Source of the DNA: Neisseriaceae bacterium
GTDB lineage: Bacteria; Pseudomonadota; Gammaproteobacteria; Burkholderiales; UBA11063
DNA length: 9,469 nucleotides
Assembly (NCBI GenBank): GCA_947454215.1
Contig: CANGJN010000011.1
Span: 1-9,469, forward strand
Reading direction: 5' to 3'
How positions within the stretch are numbered: the stretch's first letter is position 1; every line of letters starts with the position of its first letter. Shown in pieces: positions 7,098 to 9,469 of the stretch. The notes beneath the pieces were generated by a model, which was not told the origin of the DNA, searched no databases, and was given only the letters and a program-made list of their open reading frames with translations. Made by a program: the position numbers and the translations under genes.

Positions 7098-7253
7098 TTA
7101 TTTTTCATTCCAGAAAAATTCCCCCAAATCATATCCATGACAATTTTTCAAAGTATTAAATATTTTTTTTCTATATTCTTTGAGATTTATCTTATTATAA
7201 TAAACTTCACTTGTATACGGTGCAATCATTCTAAAAATTACATTTTTACTCAT
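7098..7253 (-). CDS. Possible 51-aa small protein or gene remnant
   Basis: Reading leftward from ATG at 7253, this frame encodes 51 residues beginning MSKNVIFRMIAPYTSEVYY and ending GEFFWNEK before TAA. Its composition (charged residues, Gly, one Trp, one Cys) is more protein-like than the Phe/Ile-rich overlapping frame on the + strand at 7050-7271. Against it are the lack of a Shine-Dalgarno, a stop codon three codons before the ATG, and no recognised family. It may be a leftover of a longer gene, a real small protein, or chance. Confidence 0.25.
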   Translation of the reverse strand: MSKNVIFRMIAPYTSEVYYNKINLKEYRKKIFNTLKNCHGYDLGEFFWNEK

Positions 7254-7289
7254 TGGTATTTAAATAAATAAAATTGAATAACAAGTTAT

Positions 7290-7327
7290 AACTCTAATAA
7301 ATACTAAGTATTTTTAGAGTTTATTTT
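7290..7327 (+). terminator. Long bulged hairpin with T-rich tail
   Basis: AACTCTAA-T-AAATACT (7290-7305) pairs with AGTATTTTTAGAGTT (7307-7321): 8 bp, one bulged T, then 7 bp (the tip must open to form a loop). TATTTT follows. On the + strand it resembles an AT-rich terminator, but it is 420 nt beyond wlbA, so if functional it may end a transcript starting within the non-coding stretch. Confidence 0.4.
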
Positions 7328-7512
7328 AACCATTCTATTTTTATTTATCAAGAAATTGACTAATAGAAAATATAGTTTTATCAAAGTCTATCCGAACTGA
7401 AAAATTTATCCTTTTGATTTTTGCGAGGATTATATTTATTAATTGAATTTTAAATAAGAAATACTTGTGTGACAAGTTTGATAACATACAAATTATATGT
7501 GATTAGAGTCTC

Positions 7513-7556
7513 ATACCTATCTTAGAATAATAGTTTTATGCTAAGGTAGTATTTTT
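7513..7556 (+). terminator. Terminator-like hairpin in the non-coding stretch
   Basis: ATAC-C-TATCTTAG (7513-7525) pairs with CTAAGGTAGTAT (7541-7552): 12 bp with one bulged C and one G-U pair, around a 15-nt loop, and a TTTTT run at 7552-7556. No gene ends just upstream, so it either ends an unrecognised transcript or is left from a lost gene. Confidence 0.4.
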
Positions 7557-7780
7557 AGGTTATAATGTATTAATTTAATAAGTATATAACTTTTTTGGTA
7601 GAACAATATCTATTTTTACTTGTTAATTAATCAACACCTTAAGTTTTCAGTCTTCTATTAGTTTTAGCTAAGTGGTTATAATTTTTAATCAAATGCTTCA
7701 TATTTAAGTAAAATAAATAACCTTTTATTGTTTTTATAAATAAAATGTAAATTTGTTAATTTTCTTTTGCCAATTATTTT

Positions 7781-7854
7781 TATCTCAATAGTCATGTAAT
7801 AAATAAATATCATAATATTGTAAATTATTGAGATATCTACTATTATGATTTTTT
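7781..7854 (+). promoter_or_regulatory. Two interleaved, mutually exclusive hairpins, one with a U6 tail
   Basis: Stem A pairs TATCTCAATA (7781-7790) perfectly with TATTGAGATA (7826-7835), and G-U plus U-A pairs extend it to 12 bp. Stem B pairs ATCATAATA (7809-7817) perfectly with TATTATGAT (7841-7849) and runs into TTTTTT (7849-7854). The arms alternate A5', B5', A3', B3', so the stems either exclude each other or form a pseudoknot. B resembles a terminator and A an antiterminator. The start codon of the transporter is 90 nt downstream, but a possible promoter lies between them, so B may simply end upstream transcription. Confidence 0.4.
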
Positions 7855-7858
7855 GCTT

Positions 7859-7887
7859 TTGTTTATCATTATCGAATCAATTATAAA
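7859..7887 (+). promoter_or_regulatory. Candidate sigma-70 promoter of the YeeE/YedE pair
   Basis: TTGTTT (7859-7864) and TATAAA (7882-7887) are separated by 17 bp. The -10 matches 5 of 6 consensus positions and the -35 only TTG. A start near 7894 would give a leader of about 50 nt containing a 10-bp all-AT hairpin (7900-7909 with 7916-7925) just before the Shine-Dalgarno. Confidence 0.45.
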
Positions 7888-7944
7888 ATATAAATTAAAA
7901 AATATTAATAAATTAATTAATATTTAATTTTAAAAAGGAAATAT

Positions 7945-8475
7945 ATGTTAATAAAATCAAGTACTATATATACTGTAGGAGCACTTACTGGGATTTTAGT
8001 GACAATAACAATATATATATTCAATAATTCATTTGCACCTGTTGCTCCATATATAGATATCGGAAAAATTTTTTCTCATGGGTTTATATCTAATCAAGGG
8101 AATGATATTACAGTAATTAAAAATCTTCATACTACTTATTCATATAAGAATAATGTTTTTAACTTATTTTTTATAATAGGTATGATGTTTGGTGGGTTAT
8201 TTGGTTCAAAGTTTTATAAGAACTATAAAATTAACTTTACTTTACCTAATTTATTCTTAGCAAGATTTGGAAAAAAATTACTTCTTAGATTAATCTTATC
8301 ATTTTTGGGTGGAATGATCATGGGATTTGGTGGAGTTCTTGCATCAGGATGTAGTATTTATTATGGTGTCTCTGCAATTGCACAATTAAATATAACGGGC
8401 TTTATTACATTCTTTTTCTTTATTCTTGGAGCATATTTAGTTAATAAATTAATATATTTGAAGGATAAAAAATGA
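7945..8475 (+). CDS. YeeE/YedE family membrane protein, N-terminal half of a thiosulfate/sulfur transporter
   Basis: YeeE/YedE proteins (TsuA is the studied member) carry thiosulfate or related sulfur compounds across the inner membrane by passing them along conserved cysteines. This 176-aa protein has hydrophobic segments near 7-27, 71-89, 112-135 and 148-170. The family signature is clear in RLILSFLGGMIMGFGGVLASGC (115-136), where Cys136 stands at the conserved GGC position (here SGC). It is half the length of a fused YeeE/YedE transporter, and the next gene supplies the other half. AAGGA (7935-7939) lies 5 nt before the ATG. Its TGA stop overlaps the next start as ATGA, so translation is probably coupled. 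Substrate is inferred from family knowledge; no sulfurtransferase, TusA or persulfide dioxygenase gene is adjacent to confirm sulfur use. Confidence 0.85.
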   Translation: MLIKSSTIYTVGALTGILVTITIYIFNNSFAPVAPYIDIGKIFSHGFISNQGNDITVIKNLHTTYSYKNNVFNLFFIIGMMFGGLFGSKFYKNYKINFTLPNLFLARFGKKLLLRLILSFLGGMIMGFGGVLASGCSIYYGVSAIAQLNITGFITFFFFILGAYLVNKLIYLKDKK

Positions 8476-9008
8476 TAATTTTAGCAGGAGTTGGTTTAGG
8501 CTTTTTTTTTGGGTATCTATTATATAAAATAGGTATGTTTAAATATGACTTTCAAGTTTCAGCCATGCGGTTTAAAAATTTTGGAATGTTTAAGTTTTAT
8601 ATGTCAGCACAAGTATCCGCATGGATTTGTATCCTTTTTTTAAGTCATTTAGGTTATCACCCTAATATGCAATCTATATTTAGACCAATAAACGCTATAG
8701 TAGGTGGATTGATTTTTGGAATAGGTTGGGGCACATTAGGGTATTGCCCAGGTACATGTGCTGTTGCTGCTGCTATGGGTAAGATGGATGGCATAGTAGG
8801 ATTTTTGGGTATATTTTTTGGAGTTTTCTTTGGAATTGAAATTTCTGATATTTTAGATAATACTTTTAAACTCAATAAATTAATTATTATTAATATAACT
8901 GAACCTTTGTTTTTTAAAATGATTTATTTTTTAATAATTATTTATTTTATAATATTTAGTATATTTGAAAGAAATGGCGTGAAAGAATTAGAAGTAACTA
9001 ATGATTAA
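8472..9008 (+). CDS. YeeE/YedE family membrane protein (DUF6691-like), C-terminal half of the transporter
   Basis: This 178-aa protein starts at the ATGA overlap with the preceding gene and has its own GAAGGA (8460-8465) 6 nt upstream. Membrane segments lie near 2-20, 44-60, 73-92, 106-124 and 147-166. The motif GLIFGIGWGTLGYCPGTC (79-96) is the second-half signature of YeeE/YedE transporters. Cys92 in GYCPG is the expected substrate-path cysteine, and a second cysteine lies at 96. Residues 125-178 extend beyond the usual short partner and add one more predicted membrane helix, then a charged tail. It should assemble with the product of 7945-8475 to form the complete pore. Transport of thiosulfate or another reduced sulfur species is inferred from the family. 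Confidence 0.85.
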   Translation: MIILAGVGLGFFFGYLLYKIGMFKYDFQVSAMRFKNFGMFKFYMSAQVSAWICILFLSHLGYHPNMQSIFRPINAIVGGLIFGIGWGTLGYCPGTCAVAAAMGKMDGIVGFLGIFFGVFFGIEISDILDNTFKLNKLIIINITEPLFFKMIYFLIIIYFIIFSIFERNGVKELEVTND

Positions 9009-9045
9009 GTTTAAAGTCAAAATATCTAGCATCATTAGTTTACTT
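8992..9045 (+). repeat. Long hairpin overlapping the transporter stop codon
   Basis: Positions 8992-9005 (ending CTAATGAT) pair with 9031-9045 (starting ATCATTAG) over 14 bp with one bulged T and a 25-nt loop. The stop codon TAA at 9006-9008 follows the 5' arm directly. An alternative 8-bp pairing, GATTAAGT (9003-9010) with ACTTAATC (9042-9049), competes with it. No T-run follows, so it is not a standard terminator; it could protect the mRNA 3' end. Confidence 0.45.
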
Positions 9046-9251
9046 AATCTTTAAAAGCCTTTTGTTAGGATTAATTATAAATATAAATTTTCTTAAAAAA
9101 TAATAACTTAATACTCTAATATAAAAAACTTTTGAATTATAATTTTTGTTAATGTCATTGCAGTAATAAATAATATAATTTTAATATCATCCATTTAGTT
9201 CATTTTGGTTTTGCTTAATAAAACTATTATTTTGTAGGAGTTAAGAATATA

Positions 9252-9469
9252 ATGATTGACTATAAGGTATATCTTAATTATAATAAGAATATTTATTCAG
9301 TAGTTTTAACATTTATATCTCAATCAAAAAAACATATAGTTAAGTTGCCTACATGGATTCCTGGCAGTTACATGATTAGAGAATTTAGCAAAAACTTAAT
9401 TACTATAAAAGCCTTTCAATCTAATAAATCAATAGATATAACTCAGTTAGATAAAAATACTTGGGAAAG
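9252..9469 (+). CDS. M61-family (glycyl aminopeptidase-like) peptidase, N-terminal part, cut by the window end
   Basis: Seventy-two codons are visible from ATG 9252 to the window edge. The sequence LPTWIPGSYMIREFSKNL (32-49) followed by DKNTWE (67-72) is the N-terminal domain signature of M61 peptidases, zinc metallopeptidases with a gluzincin fold related to glycyl aminopeptidase. The HExxH zinc site and the C-terminal PDZ-like domain typical of the family would lie beyond the window. No signal peptide is seen at this start. TAGGAG (9235-9240) is 11 nt upstream, a little far but the only candidate. The 243 bases between the transporter and this gene hold a long hairpin at the left end and no clear promoter. 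Confidence 0.85.
   Translation, partial: MIDYKVYLNYNKNIYSVVLTFISQSKKHIVKLPTWIPGSYMIREFSKNLITIKAFQSNKSIDITQLDKNTWE

Larger units (their letters stand above)
6868..7944. other. About 1.1 kb region without a convincing gene
   Basis: This stretch is very AT-rich and full of stops in all frames I examined. It contains a 6-bp hairpin shortly after wlbA (CAGATT 6907-6912 with AATCTG 6917-6922, no T-run), a weak minus-strand small reading frame (7098-7253), terminator-like hairpins at 7290-7327 and 7513-7556, a small ACTTGT-GTG-ACAAGT hairpin at 7463-7477, an isolated TATAAT at 7561-7566 lacking a -35, and the interleaved hairpins and promoter ahead of 7945. Its size is unusual between bacterial genes and fits gene decay or an unrecognised RNA. 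Confidence 0.6.

Noticed and set aside
7050..7271. 73-codon + strand reading frame starting TTG
   Set aside because: It has no Shine-Dalgarno, is dominated by Phe, Ile and Lys as expected from random AT-rich DNA, and the opposite strand has a more protein-like frame.
7900..7925. 10-bp all-AT inverted repeat before the transporter start
   Set aside because: Purely A and T with no tail; likely in such composition, so only mentioned with the promoter.
8657..8875. 72-codon minus-strand frame inside the second transporter gene
   Set aside because: Shadow of the GYCPG-containing gene; its Pro/Ile-rich composition comes from the complement of Gly-rich membrane codons.

Overview
The window is very AT-rich DNA with every convincing gene on the + strand and a standard genetic code. 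The housekeeping proteins (FtsY, ribosomal protein S15, polynucleotide phosphorylase) read as betaproteobacterial. PNPase in particular carries phrases I associate with Burkholderiales/Alcaligenaceae, such as [11 protein letters not shown] and [14 protein letters not shown]. The sugar-nucleotide dehydrogenase resembles Bordetella WlbA. The low GC and low coding density (about 6.9 kb of 9.47 kb is coding) suggest a host-associated betaproteobacterium whose genome is eroding. That placement is inference from remembered family sequences, not from a search.

Layout: (1) 41-1198, ftsY, the SRP receptor GTPase. (2) 1471-2526, a secreted, asparagine-rich, right-handed beta-helix protein of unknown role, with its own extended -10 promoter and a G-rich patch beside it. 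(3) 2527-3042, a non-coding stretch with several hairpins, then a consensus extended -10 promoter and a structured leader leading into rpsO. (4) 3043-5480, the conserved rpsO-pnp pair, closed by a clear intrinsic terminator at 5507-5539. (5) 5806-6867, a Gfo/Idh/MocA oxidoreductase, probably the UDP-GlcNAcA 3-dehydrogenase WlbA used to make di-N-acetylated uronic acid sugars for surface polysaccharide. (6) 6868-7944, about 1.1 kb with no convincing gene, several terminator-like hairpins and one weak 51-codon reading frame on the minus strand. (7) 7945-9008, two ATGA-overlapping membrane proteins that are the two halves of a YeeE/YedE (TsuA-like) thiosulfate/sulfur transporter. (8) 9252-end, the start of an M61-family peptidase, cut by the window edge.

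Most units look independently transcribed. Only rpsO-pnp and the two YeeE/YedE halves look like operons. The genes cover membrane protein targeting, RNA decay and translation, surface sugar synthesis and sulfur import, and they do not form one pathway. The best candidates for something undescribed are the rpsO leader (a hairpin with the adjacent G-U/G-C pairs that S15 recognises, plus a second hairpin over the ribosome binding site), the interleaved hairpins before the transporter, the orphan beta-helix secreted protein, and the large non-coding stretch. I see no CRISPR array, insertion sequence, rRNA or tRNA gene.
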